Positions 1 to 5,789 of a stretch of DNA of 6,874 bases are shown in pieces (position 1 is the first letter of the stretch; every line of letters begins with the position of its first letter). Origin of the DNA: Thermoplasmatota archaeon (lineage in GTDB: Archaea; Thermoplasmatota; Penumbrarchaeia; Penumbrarchaeales; Penumbrarchaeaceae); contig JAUVLN010000113.1 of the NCBI GenBank assembly GCA_030600725.1, positions 1 through 6,874 of the forward strand, written 5' to 3'. The position numbers were made by a program, and so were the translations under genes. The notes under the pieces were generated by a model that searched no databases, was not told the DNA's origin, and saw only the letters and a program-made list of their open reading frames with translations.

Positions 1-512
1 GGGGTGTCCTGCCCTAGAGAGTACTGTGTGGATGGCACTGTTAGCTTGATGGGTCCGGATTCACATATGATCTCCATGGTCACCTTCCACCTCTCCTGGG
101 TGTTCTTGTCCTTGATCTTGATCTCTATATCTCCCGTTCCGGGAGTGGGGTTCTTGAGGTATAGATAAAGATCCTCTGTTGTGGGCCCCGTGGGCATGTT
201 GATGTTCATGCTGGTCTTGCCGTTATCCAGGAACACGGTCCAATCGATCGGTATATCGGATACTGTCAGAAGGTAATGCACCTCGTGATCATTATCGTTG
301 ATCAGGTGGATCTTGTAGCTCTCGGTGTCACCAGGTTGCAGGTGATCCACATACCTGTTGGTCCCGTCGATCTCTTTGAGATATCCCCCGCTGAGGCTGA
401 TCGGATGTTCGTCAGGGACGCCCGTAACCTCGATATTCGTCTCCAGCATTGAAATGGGAAACAACATTGCTGATATCAGTATCAGACAGGAGATCAGCTT
501 GCTTATCTTCAT
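1..512 (-). CDS. Secreted protein with Ig-like (NEW3-like) domain, N-terminal part only
   Basis: Open frame from an ATG at 512 that runs off the left edge of the window without a stop; about 170 residues are visible. Residues 1-23 look like a signal peptide or N-terminal anchor: MKIS-K followed by a hydrophobic run (LISCLILISAMLFPISML). Residues about 50-150 have the rhythm of a beta-sandwich of the NEW3/CARDB kind found in archaeal surface proteins: a 'LQPGDTESYKI' strand, an asparagine turn, 'IPIDWTVFLDNGK', then a 'PTPGTGDIEIKIKD' strand pair. This resemblance is my reading of the pattern, not a search result. The protein is probably exported and anchored to the cell surface, possibly further on in the missing C-terminal part. 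A GAGG sequence about 9-14 bases upstream of the ATG can serve as the ribosome binding site. It follows the TPR gene in the same direction after 72 bases and has its own TATA-like box. Specific function unknown. Confidence 0.75.
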   Translation of the reverse strand, partial: MKISKLISCLILISAMLFPISMLETNIEVTGVPDEHPISLSGGYLKEIDGTNRYVDHLQPGDTESYKIHLINDNDHEVHYLLTVSDIPIDWTVFLDNGKTSMNINMPTGPTTEDLYLYLKNPTPGTGDIEIKIKDKNTQERWKVTMEIICESGPIKLTVPSTQYSLGQDT

Positions 513-546
513 GGAACAAAACCTCTTCTACCAATTGTCAATGAAC

Positions 547-555
547 ATATTTAAT
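547..555 (-). promoter_or_regulatory. Probable archaeal TATA box for the secreted-protein gene
   Basis: On the minus strand this reads ATTAAATAT, about 35-43 bases upstream of the ATG at 512 and within the 72-base gap after the TPR gene. With a start of transcription about 25 bases downstream, the leader would be roughly 12-18 bases and would still contain the GAGG ribosome binding site. There is no experimental support; it is a match in composition and position only. Confidence 0.4.
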
Positions 556-570
556 GTTGCTGTACATAAG

Positions 571-575
571 AAAAA
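571..575 (-). terminator. Possible T-tract terminator of the TPR gene
   Basis: Ten bases after the TGA of the TPR gene the minus strand reads CCCGTTTTTC. Archaeal RNA polymerase can terminate on short T tracts without a hairpin, so this is a candidate 3' end. Five T residues is a weak signal. Confidence 0.25.
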
Positions 576-584
576 CGGGAAGGG

Positions 585-1700
585 TCAGCCGAGCATATTT
601 TCACATATCTCCAGCTTCCCCATTGCCTTTTCGTATCGGGGATCGCATTCAAGGGCCCTTCTCATGAATATCGCAGCCTCCTCGTACATGGGAGGGTCTA
701 TCTCCATGAAAATGGAACCAAGATTGAACCATGCCCTCTCATATATGTTGTTTATCTCGATCGCCTGGTTGAAGGATCTGATGGCCTCCTCCGATCTACC
801 CTCTTTTTGAAGGATGATCCCGAGGTTGTTCAGGCTTCTGAATGAATTGGCGTTCTTATCTATCGCACGCCGGTAATACCTCTCCGCCTCATCGGTATTA
901 TCATTCTTGAAATGGAGGTTCCCAAGCTGGTAAAGGATTTCCTCGTGGTCATCATAGGGGGCCAGTTGTTTCTCCAGCAGGTGGATCGCTTTATCCAATG
1001 ACCCTTTCCGTTCCAGATCGTTCGCTGATGTGATCATCTCGTTGATATTTGATGATATCACATTCCTCTTCCTCACCATCATAACCCGTTTGATCTTGCG
1101 CTTTCTTATGGAAATGGGTTTTACAGGCTCATTTTCGGATTTGGATGATATATCGGAAATATCATCATCAATTGGGGTGGGATAACGGCTCATCTCCTGA
1201 TGGTCACCTTCATCGAAAGGAATGGAATATATCTCCTGTGCCTCGGGAATATCATCGATCTCCTCTTCTATCTCATCTAACTCCGGGAGGTCATTATCGC
1301 CGATATCGAAAAGGTTTCTGGTATCGAACTCCATGTCGAAGAGGTTTCTCTTATCATCTTTTTTCTCCACATCGGGTATGGGCGGTTTCACACGGTCCAT
1401 GAATACGTCCTTCTCCTCCAGATCCTCATTGATGGTTCTAAGCTCATTCTTTGCACGGTAAATATCAGCTTTGAGTTGGTCCATATCGGAGGTGTTATCA
1501 TCACGTCCGAGGAGCATCTTAAGTGAGTTTTGCCTTCTCATCGTTTCCAGGTTGCTATCCTGTTTTTCGATACACCTCTTGAGGGCCCAGTAACTCTCCT
1601 TGAGTTTCCTGATGCTTTGAAGCCGTTCGCTCTCGGCAACGGCTTCGATGCCTCCAACTCCCATAAGCTGTTTCAGACCCTTACCTATTGGCTCTCCCAT
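585..1700 (-). CDS. TPR-repeat protein with coiled-coil and acidic N-terminal half
   Basis: Protein of 371 residues. Residues about 22-100 are charged and heptad-like, probably coiled coil. Residues about 105-190 form an acidic, low-complexity linker (for example 'LDEIEEEIDDIPE') that includes a tandem motif RNLFDMEFD/RNLFDIGDN at 119-136. A basic stretch follows at 196-212 (SIRKRKIKRVMMVRKRK-like). Residues about 218-371 hold helical-pair tetratricopeptide repeats: 'ILYQLGNLHFKNDNTDEAERYYRRAI', then 'SLNNLGIILQKEGRSEEAIRSFNQAI', then 'AWFNLGSIF' to 'EEAAIFMRRALECDP', with one degenerate repeat at each end. TPR arrays bind partner proteins or peptides; the partner is unknown. There is no signal peptide, so it is probably cytoplasmic. 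The ATG at 1700 has GGGA about 10 bases upstream and an A/T-rich promoter further up. Another ATG 23 bases upstream is out of frame. The TPR part is clear; I do not recognise the N-terminal half as any named family. Confidence 0.88.
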   Translation of the reverse strand: MGEPIGKGLKQLMGVGGIEAVAESERLQSIRKLKESYWALKRCIEKQDSNLETMRRQNSLKMLLGRDDNTSDMDQLKADIYRAKNELRTINEDLEEKDVFMDRVKPPIPDVEKKDDKRNLFDMEFDTRNLFDIGDNDLPELDEIEEEIDDIPEAQEIYSIPFDEGDHQEMSRYPTPIDDDISDISSKSENEPVKPISIRKRKIKRVMMVRKRNVISSNINEMITSANDLERKGSLDKAIHLLEKQLAPYDDHEEILYQLGNLHFKNDNTDEAERYYRRAIDKNANSFRSLNNLGIILQKEGRSEEAIRSFNQAIEINNIYERAWFNLGSIFMEIDPPMYEEAAIFMRRALECDPRYEKAMGKLEICENMLG

Positions 1701-1762
1701 ACGGATTCCCTTCTATCTCCCATATTGTACAGATCGTACGCTTTCCTCGACCTCAGAATACG

Positions 1763-1776
1763 GTTATATATATTAA
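1763..1776 (-). promoter_or_regulatory. Probable TATA box of the TPR gene
   Basis: The minus strand reads TTAATATATATAAC, in the longest A/T-only run of the window and about 63-76 bases upstream of the ATG at 1700. This would give a leader of about 40 bases containing two purine-rich GGGA/GGGAG patches. The run lies just downstream (in minus-strand sense) of the tRNA-linked repeat at 1796-1849, so the TPR gene probably has its own start of transcription rather than depending on tRNA read-through. Confidence 0.5.
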
Positions 1777-1795
1777 TTATTTATTGAACCTGTAA

Positions 1796-1849
1796 TATCC
1801 TATTTCCGATTATATTTGTTATTAATCAATAGGATGGATGCTCCCATCG
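1796..1849. repeat. Direct repeat copy 1 (copy of tRNA-Glu 3' end plus downstream flank)
   Basis: These 54 bases match 1949-2002 with only two differences (T/C at 1819 versus 1972 and T/A at 1826 versus 1979), at an offset of exactly 153 bases. The right part (1839-1849) copies the 3' acceptor end of tRNA-Glu; the rest copies what lies after the tRNA. Inside are the inverted octamers ATCCTATT (1797-1804) and AATAGGAT (1828-1835). Similarity continues only loosely past 1849, where this copy has one extra base within the former T-arm. Confidence 0.92.
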
Positions 1850-1957
1850 AGAGTTCGATGTTGGAAAAATCGTGGATTTTTCCCACTTGAACATCTTGCG
1901 ATAGGGAAACACAAGATGTTCAAGACCAAGGTTCGAACCCCGAGGGAGTATCCTATT
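1828..1957. other. Multi-hairpin element closed by an outer stem; candidate tRNA-like remnant or structured RNA
   Basis: Plus-strand coordinates. The ends pair: GGATGCTCCC (1836-1845) with GGGAGTATCC (1944-1953), ten pairs including one G-T. Alternatively AATAGGAT (1828-1835) pairs with ATCCTATT (1950-1957), leaving a four-base bulge. Inside, in order, are a perfect 6-bp hairpin (1845-1850/1855-1860, loop GAGT; it shares base 1845 with the outer stem), a perfect 9-bp hairpin (1863-1871/1875-1883, loop GTG), a perfect 13-bp hairpin (1886-1898/1912-1924, 13-base loop), and the palindrome GGTTCGAACC (1930-1939), which resembles a tRNA T-loop. The outer ends correspond to the acceptor ends of tRNA-Glu (minus strand ACTCCC and GGGAGC), but the body is about 110 bases against 75 for the real tRNA. 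No normal D, anticodon or T arm can be built on either strand. It could be a decayed tRNA copy, an integration scar or a small RNA. The pairing can be read directly; the function is unknown. Confidence 0.6.
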
Positions 1958-2002
1958 TCCGATTATATTTGCTATTAAACAATAGGATGGATGCTCCCAT
2001 CG
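1949..2002. repeat. Direct repeat copy 2 (overlaps the 3' end of tRNA-Glu)
   Basis: Partner of 1796-1849. It covers the last bases of the intact tRNA-Glu gene (from 1992 upward) and 43 bases beyond it. A repeat containing a tRNA 3' end is the usual form of an attachment site of a tRNA-targeting integrase, but only 153 bases separate the two starts and no integrase gene is present here. The inverted octamers at 1950-1957 and 1981-1988 could also form a hairpin just after the tRNA. Confidence 0.92.
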
Positions 2003-2066
2003 GGATTCGAACCCGAGTGACCGGCTCGAAAGGCCGGGATGATTGGCCGTACTACACCATGGGAGC
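1992..2066 (-). tRNA. tRNA-Glu (anticodon UUC)
   Basis: Full cloverleaf on the minus strand. The acceptor stem GCTCCCA pairs with TGGGAGC. The anticodon stem CCGGC/GCCGG closes the loop CTTTCGA, which places anticodon TTC at 2030-2028 and so reads GAA and GAG. The T arm is TCGGG-TTCGAAT-CCCGA. The D arm carries A14, the GG pair and the GGCCAATCAT stretch common in archaeal tRNA-Glu. The discriminator base is A at 1992, followed by TCC, so CCA is not encoded and must be added by nucleotidyltransferase. There is no intron. A TATA-like box lies about 40 bases upstream. Confidence 0.96.
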
Positions 2067-2102
2067 TTAGAATCAGGTCAGGATGCGGGAAAAACAAGGT
2101 AC

Positions 2103-2110
2103 TATTTAAT
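2103..2110 (-). promoter_or_regulatory. Probable TATA box of tRNA-Glu
   Basis: The minus strand reads ATTAAATA, 37-44 bases upstream of the mature tRNA 5' end and just past the stop codon of the isomerase gene (TGA at 2128-2126). This would leave a short 5' leader of about 15 bases for RNase P to remove. It suggests the tRNA is transcribed on its own and not only by read-through from the isomerase gene. Confidence 0.45.
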
Positions 2111-2125
2111 CATATGTGGGCGGGG

Positions 2126-2947
2126 TCATCTCCGTCTATTGAAAATAATGGCAAGCGATATAACGATAAGGCCCAATGTGGAAAGATTAAGAAAAGGAAT
2201 ATTGCCAACATCTTTTCCATTAGAGGGGATATCATCGTCCATCCGCTCTATGGGCTCCCCCTCTATTATCGTGACACTGGTCATGACGATATCATCAACC
2301 GGATGATCACGGAGAAGAGGCCTCAGATTACCATAGGTCTCGCATCCTGCTATACTCTTGGCAACATCAAGTCCCTCGATAACAACTCCGAATACAGCAT
2401 AACCGTGATCACCGGTCTTCTCCATTCTCACTGCATCATCCAGATCGTGTTGTGGGCCGTCACAAATGTAGAACTGGGATGAGGCGGAATCGGTTTCCGT
2501 TGACCTTGCCATCCCAACAGCGCCGTCCACATGTGTAGCGTTGGGACAGATCTCGAGCGGTATCGTCGTAGAGGACCCTCCCATCCCATCATCATATGGG
2601 TTGTTGTTCCGCGTATTCGGGTCCCCTGTCTGTGCCACGAAATCATCTATACACCTGTGAAATGAAATACCATCATAGAATCCCGAGGAGGCAAGTTCGG
2701 CGAAGTTATCAGTTGTTATCGGGGCCATATCATCGTAGAGCTCTATCACTATATCGCCCCAACCGGCTATCTCGATAACGGCCAATCTATTGGTCACGTT
2801 GAGCTCTTTTTGTTCGGTGTAGACAACCTCCTGATCCCGGCCTTCCACAGATTCCCGATACTGGCCATTGTCCGGAAATGATCCGTCGGATTGGAGCGAA
2901 AGCAATATGATCGAGATAGACAAGAGGGCCAGAGGTAAAACCTTCAT
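2126..2947 (-). CDS. Cyclophilin-type peptidyl-prolyl cis-trans isomerase, exported and membrane-attached
   Basis: Catalyses cis-trans isomerisation of X-Pro bonds, here probably outside the membrane as a folding helper. Counting from the ATG at 2947 (273 aa): residues 1-20 are a hydrophobic signal or anchor (MKVLPLALLSISIILLSL), about 53-229 the cyclophilin domain, and about 252-270 a hydrophobic C-terminal helix ending in NRRR. Catalytic-site blocks are present: FHRCIDDFVAQTGDP at 96-110 with the expected Arg, Phe and Gln; 'GAVGMAR...SSQFYI' at 142-161; and 'YAVFGVVIEGLDV' at 183-195. Four cysteines (99, 134, 162, 202) could form disulfides outside the cell. An in-frame GTG at 2965 would add six residues, but GGTGG sits properly before the ATG at 2947 and that start gives a cleaner signal peptide, so I prefer it. 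The region around 170-180 departs from classical cyclophilins, so the usual tryptophan is absent. Substrates are unknown. Confidence 0.9.
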   Translation of the reverse strand: MKVLPLALLSISIILLSLQSDGSFPDNGQYRESVEGRDQEVVYTEQKELNVTNRLAVIEIAGWGDIVIELYDDMAPITTDNFAELASSGFYDGISFHRCIDDFVAQTGDPNTRNNNPYDDGMGGSSTTIPLEICPNATHVDGAVGMARSTETDSASSQFYICDGPQHDLDDAVRMEKTGDHGYAVFGVVIEGLDVAKSIAGCETYGNLRPLLRDHPVDDIVMTSVTIIEGEPIERMDDDIPSNGKDVGNIPFLNLSTLGLIVISLAIIFNRRR

Positions 2948-2993
2948 CTTTTCCACCGTGTCCACGAGGACCGAATATGTCCAATACCATACA

Positions 2994-3005
2994 TCATTAA
3001 AAACA
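2994..3005 (-). promoter_or_regulatory. Weak TATA-like / T-tract region between thiQ and the isomerase gene
   Basis: The minus strand reads ATGTTTTTAATG about 47-58 bases before the isomerase ATG and about 25 bases after the thiQ stop. It could be the promoter of the isomerase gene, the T-tract terminator of the thi operon, or both. The 80-base gap between the genes contains no other clear signal. Confidence 0.3.
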
Positions 3006-3027
3006 TATAGGGAATGATCAGTAGTTG

Positions 3028-4053
3028 TCAGCGGTATATAGGCACGAGAGAACCAAATGGAACATATATCACTATATTTTCACCTCTCCCGTGATCGCTA
3101 TCGGGAGGAGCAAGGATCCTGTAAACAATCCCGTTGGAAGTGACATCCAGCAGATGGTCCCTTCCCCTGTATTCGGATCCTCTGACGATACCATTGATCA
3201 TTAGACCCTCCGTCTCTTCCATGGTTGCGGACTCGGGCCTGAACATCATCTCGATCGGCTTCCTATCGGGGTTCCAGGGGATATCTCCAAGTTCGGACAC
3301 AAGGTTATTCCCCTTTATACCTACAACCTTGACGGAATTCTTGAAACCCATGAATGACGCTGTCTTTCTTCTTACAGGCCTCCAGTAGATCTGTTTGGGG
3401 GATCCCTCCTCGAGGATCCTGCCATCGTTCAGGAAACCTATCCTGTCGGACAGGGAGAGGGCTTCAGATTGATCATGGGTGATGTAAAGCGTTATGATCC
3501 TCTGTTCCCTCAGGATCATTTTAAGATCCCTTCTGAGGCTTTCCCTCAATGAAGTGTCAAGAGCTGAAAGCGGCTCGTCAAGCAGGATCACCTTGGGCTT
3601 TACGGCAAGGGTGCGTGCCAGTGCAACCCTCTGTTTCTCACCTCCGGAGAGTTTGGAGGTGCTTCTACCTGAATATCCCTCGAGGCCGACCAGGTCAAGC
3701 ATATCATCTGTTATTGTCCTCACTTTTTTTCTGGAAAAACCTCTTGACCTTGGACCGAAACCGATGTTCCCTTCCACCGTCATATGCGGGAAAAGCGCGT
3801 AATCCTGAAAAACGACCCCAATTCCCCTCTTATCGCATCTCTCGTGTGTTATATCCCTTCCGTCAAGTATAACGCGCCCCTTTAAAGGTTTAAAAAAACC
3901 AGCAATAATGTTGAGCAATGTGGTCTTTCCGGATCCGGAACCACCCAGAAGTGTGAAGATCTCATCGTCCGAGATCGATAGGTCGATACCATCAAGTATA
4001 TTAATTTTGGACCCCGGATAACGAAATGAGATGTTACAGATATCCAGCGTCAG
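3028..4053 (-). CDS. thiQ: ABC transporter ATP-binding protein of the thiamine uptake operon, probable CTG start
   Basis: Energises the ThiBP uptake system by ATP hydrolysis at the inner face of the membrane. Counting from the CTG at 4053 (341 aa): Walker A GGSGSGKT at 37-44, Q-loop glutamine at 83 (VVFQDYALFPHMT), signature LSGGEKQR at 135-142, Walker B ILLDEP at 156-161, D-loop SALD at 163-166 and switch histidine at 193. All key residues are intact. Residues about 240-341 form a C-terminal TOBE-like domain as in PotA/CysA/FbpC ATPases; enterobacterial ThiQ, about 230 residues, lacks it. There is no in-frame ATG, GTG or TTG before the TTG at 3918, which lies inside Walker A and would destroy the enzyme. 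A TAG stop directly precedes the CTG, so translation must begin between 4053 and 3918. GGGGGGTG at 4066-4059 places the CTG five bases downstream. The CTGA overlap with the thiP stop implies coupled translation. The substrate is inferred from thiB and thiP. Confidence 0.9.
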   Translation of the reverse strand: MTLDICNISFRYPGSKINILDGIDLSISDDEIFTLLGGSGSGKTTLLNIIAGFFKPLKGRVILDGRDITHERCDKRGIGVVFQDYALFPHMTVEGNIGFGPRSRGFSRKKVRTITDDMLDLVGLEGYSGRSTSKLSGGEKQRVALARTLAVKPKVILLDEPLSALDTSLRESLRRDLKMILREQRIITLYITHDQSEALSLSDRIGFLNDGRILEEGSPKQIYWRPVRRKTASFMGFKNSVKVVGIKGNNLVSELGDIPWNPDRKPIEMMFRPESATMEETEGLMINGIVRGSEYRGRDHLLDVTSNGIVYRILAPPDSDHGRGENIVIYVPFGSLVPIYR

Positions 4054-5774
4054 CTATTCACCCCCCATCTGATAAGGTGGCGATGGGATATCTCAAGTAT
4101 CAGGAAAGATACGAATGTTATCAGCATCATGATAACGGCATAGGCATTGGCTGTGCCGAAATCACGGTTTCCATAGAACCGGTACAAGGCCACCGGCATT
4201 GTTGTGTGTTCGGGTGAGGAGACCATGATCGTCGCCCCCAGTTCGCCCAGAGAGATGGCGAATGCGAATATCGATGCTATCATTATCCCAGGAAGCATAA
4301 GAGGCAGATAGACCCTGACAATGGTTTCCAGACGGGAAGCTCCGAGGGATCTGGCGGCAAGGGTCAGGTTCGGGGGAATATCCTTCATGGTATTGTAGAG
4401 CGATCTGGCACCGAATGGGAAGGCGATGACGGCATGTACCAATACCACTATCATCCAGCTACCGGCCAAGGGTATTGTACCGCCGGAATATACCTTGACC
4501 AATCCATAACCAAGTGCAACCGTGGAAACACCAAGGGGAAAGAGTAGGAGGGCGTCAAGAAAGGATTTGCAAAAGAAATGTTTCCTCCGAATAAGGATCG
4601 CGGTAATCATTGATAGAGGCAAGGAGATGATGATCGTAAGAAAGCCGAACAGCAGAGAGTTGATCACCGCACCAAAAGGTGACACCCCGAGAACCGGGTC
4701 GTCTTCCCTATCCAGAACGCTACCATACCAGTGAAATGAGTACTCCGCATCTCCTTCGGGATACCTGTGAAAGGATGATTCCACCACGGAAATGAGTGGG
4801 CCTATTATCAGAAGGGAAATGACGACCACATAGACGATTATCAACAGTGACCTGAGGCCGATCCTATGTCTTCCTTCGGTGCCGGAGAATCCGGAACCCA
4901 GGGTGATATTCCGAAGATCACCATCCTTTGAAGTGCTCCAGATATATAGAATTGTGGAAATGAGGACCAGAACGGATTCGATCAGTACAAGGGATCCGGC
5001 CATTTCGAAATCCAACCTGCCGGTGAACTGCCTGTATATCTCCACCTCGATGGTAGCATTCGTGAGTCCTCCTATGACCAGGACGACCCCAAATGAGAGC
5101 AGGCAGAAAGTGAAGACAAGAGATCCGGCAGCCAGGAGTGCATATCTCATCTGAGGTATGACCACAAGAAAAAACGTTCGCAATCTACCCGCTCCAAGGG
5201 ATCTGGCCGATAATAGCATCTTTACGTCCATCCTATCGAATCTGGCATGAAGGATCCTGAGCGCTATGGGAAAGTTGAAGAAGATGTGGGCGAGTATTAT
5301 GCCCTGTTTTGTGAAAAGGATATCCAGAGCCGGTATGGAAAGGCCGGTTGATGAGTTGATATCCATGATCCATCCGTTGATGGTACCATTGGAGCCGAAC
5401 AGAGAGATGAAGCCCATTGCCAGAACAAGACTTGGAAGGACAAAAGGGACCGTACCAAGTGCGAGAACCGCCGATCTTCCGAAAAATCGATACCTTGAAA
5501 GCAGGTATGCTCCGGGGAAAGCCGCAGCCAGGGTCACTATCGTGGATACGACCGCTTGAATTATGGTGAATCGTATTATGTTGACCGATCTCTCGCTTTC
5601 CAATACCCTCTCGATCTCGGAAAGCGTGAAACCCCCATTATCAGGGAATAGCGATATCGATATCAGTGAAAGGATCGGATAAATACAAAATATCAGTACG
5701 AATGTGAGAACGAAAAGGTATGAAAAAGGCCACTTCAACCTATCAAATAGATCGATACCTTTTGGTGATCTCAT
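4050..5774 (-). CDS. thiP: Thiamine ABC transporter permease, fused double-domain
   Basis: Integral membrane channel of 574 residues with two tandem copies of the binding-protein-dependent permease domain, as in ThiP and FbpB (roughly 500-550 residues in bacteria). The N-terminal half spans about 15-280 and the C-terminal half about 305-565, each with about six membrane helices. Each half has the EAA-type coupling loop that docks on the ATPase: SARSLGAGRLRTFFLVVIP at 189-207 and AARSLGASRLETIVRVYLP at 473-491. One polypeptide therefore replaces a permease dimer. The hydrophilic linker at 281-306 and the loop at about 335-365 probably lie on opposite faces. The ATG at 5774 follows the thiB stop by 15 bases, with GAGGG just upstream, so the two genes are in one operon; its stop overlaps the thiQ start. 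The double-permease type also occurs in iron(III) transporters, so the thiamine call relies on thiB next door. Confidence 0.9.
   Translation of the reverse strand: MRSPKGIDLFDRLKWPFSYLFVLTFVLIFCIYPILSLISISLFPDNGGFTLSEIERVLESERSVNIIRFTIIQAVVSTIVTLAAAFPGAYLLSRYRFFGRSAVLALGTVPFVLPSLVLAMGFISLFGSNGTINGWIMDINSSTGLSIPALDILFTKQGIILAHIFFNFPIALRILHARFDRMDVKMLLSARSLGAGRLRTFFLVVIPQMRYALLAAGSLVFTFCLLSFGVVLVIGGLTNATIEVEIYRQFTGRLDFEMAGSLVLIESVLVLISTILYIWSTSKDGDLRNITLGSGFSGTEGRHRIGLRSLLIIVYVVVISLLIIGPLISVVESSFHRYPEGDAEYSFHWYGSVLDREDDPVLGVSPFGAVINSLLFGFLTIIISLPLSMITAILIRRKHFFCKSFLDALLLFPLGVSTVALGYGLVKVYSGGTIPLAGSWMIVVLVHAVIAFPFGARSLYNTMKDIPPNLTLAARSLGASRLETIVRVYLPLMLPGIMIASIFAFAISLGELGATIMVSSPEHTTMPVALYRFYGNRDFGTANAYAVIMMLITFVSFLILEISHRHLIRWGVNS
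4059..4066 (-). promoter_or_regulatory. Strong Shine-Dalgarno sequence that fixes the non-standard thiQ start
   Basis: The minus strand reads GGGGGGTG, followed by AATAG and then the CTG. It differs from the archaeal consensus GGAGGTGA by one A-to-G change (which can still wobble-pair) and lies within the last codons of thiP. The five-base spacing fits initiation at the CTG at 4053. It has no correctly spaced ATG, GTG or TTG in the thiQ frame. Confidence 0.7.
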
Positions 5775-5789
5775 CGTACGCCCTCAATT

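Noticed and set aside
358..810. Plus-strand open frame of 150 codons
   Set aside because: It runs antisense across the end of the TPR gene and the start of the secreted-protein gene. It has no recognisable domain and the minus-strand proteins are clearly real.
1839..1950. A second functional tRNA gene downstream of tRNA-Glu
   Set aside because: The acceptor ends are present, but the body is about 110 bases, no anticodon arm of 5 bp with a 7-base loop can be drawn, and the T-stem does not pair. It is described as a structured remnant instead.
1796..2002. Short CRISPR-like repeat pair
   Set aside because: Only two copies, 54 bases long with a 99-base gap, and one lies within a tRNA gene. This is not a CRISPR array.
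2039..2482. Plus-strand open frame of 147 codons opposite the tRNA and the isomerase gene
   Set aside because: It overlaps the tRNA and is antisense to a conserved cyclophilin. Its sequence has no protein-like features.
3028..3918. Shorter version of thiQ starting at TTG 3918
   Set aside because: It would begin just after the Walker A lysine and threonines and yield an ATPase that cannot bind nucleotide, although every other motif is intact.
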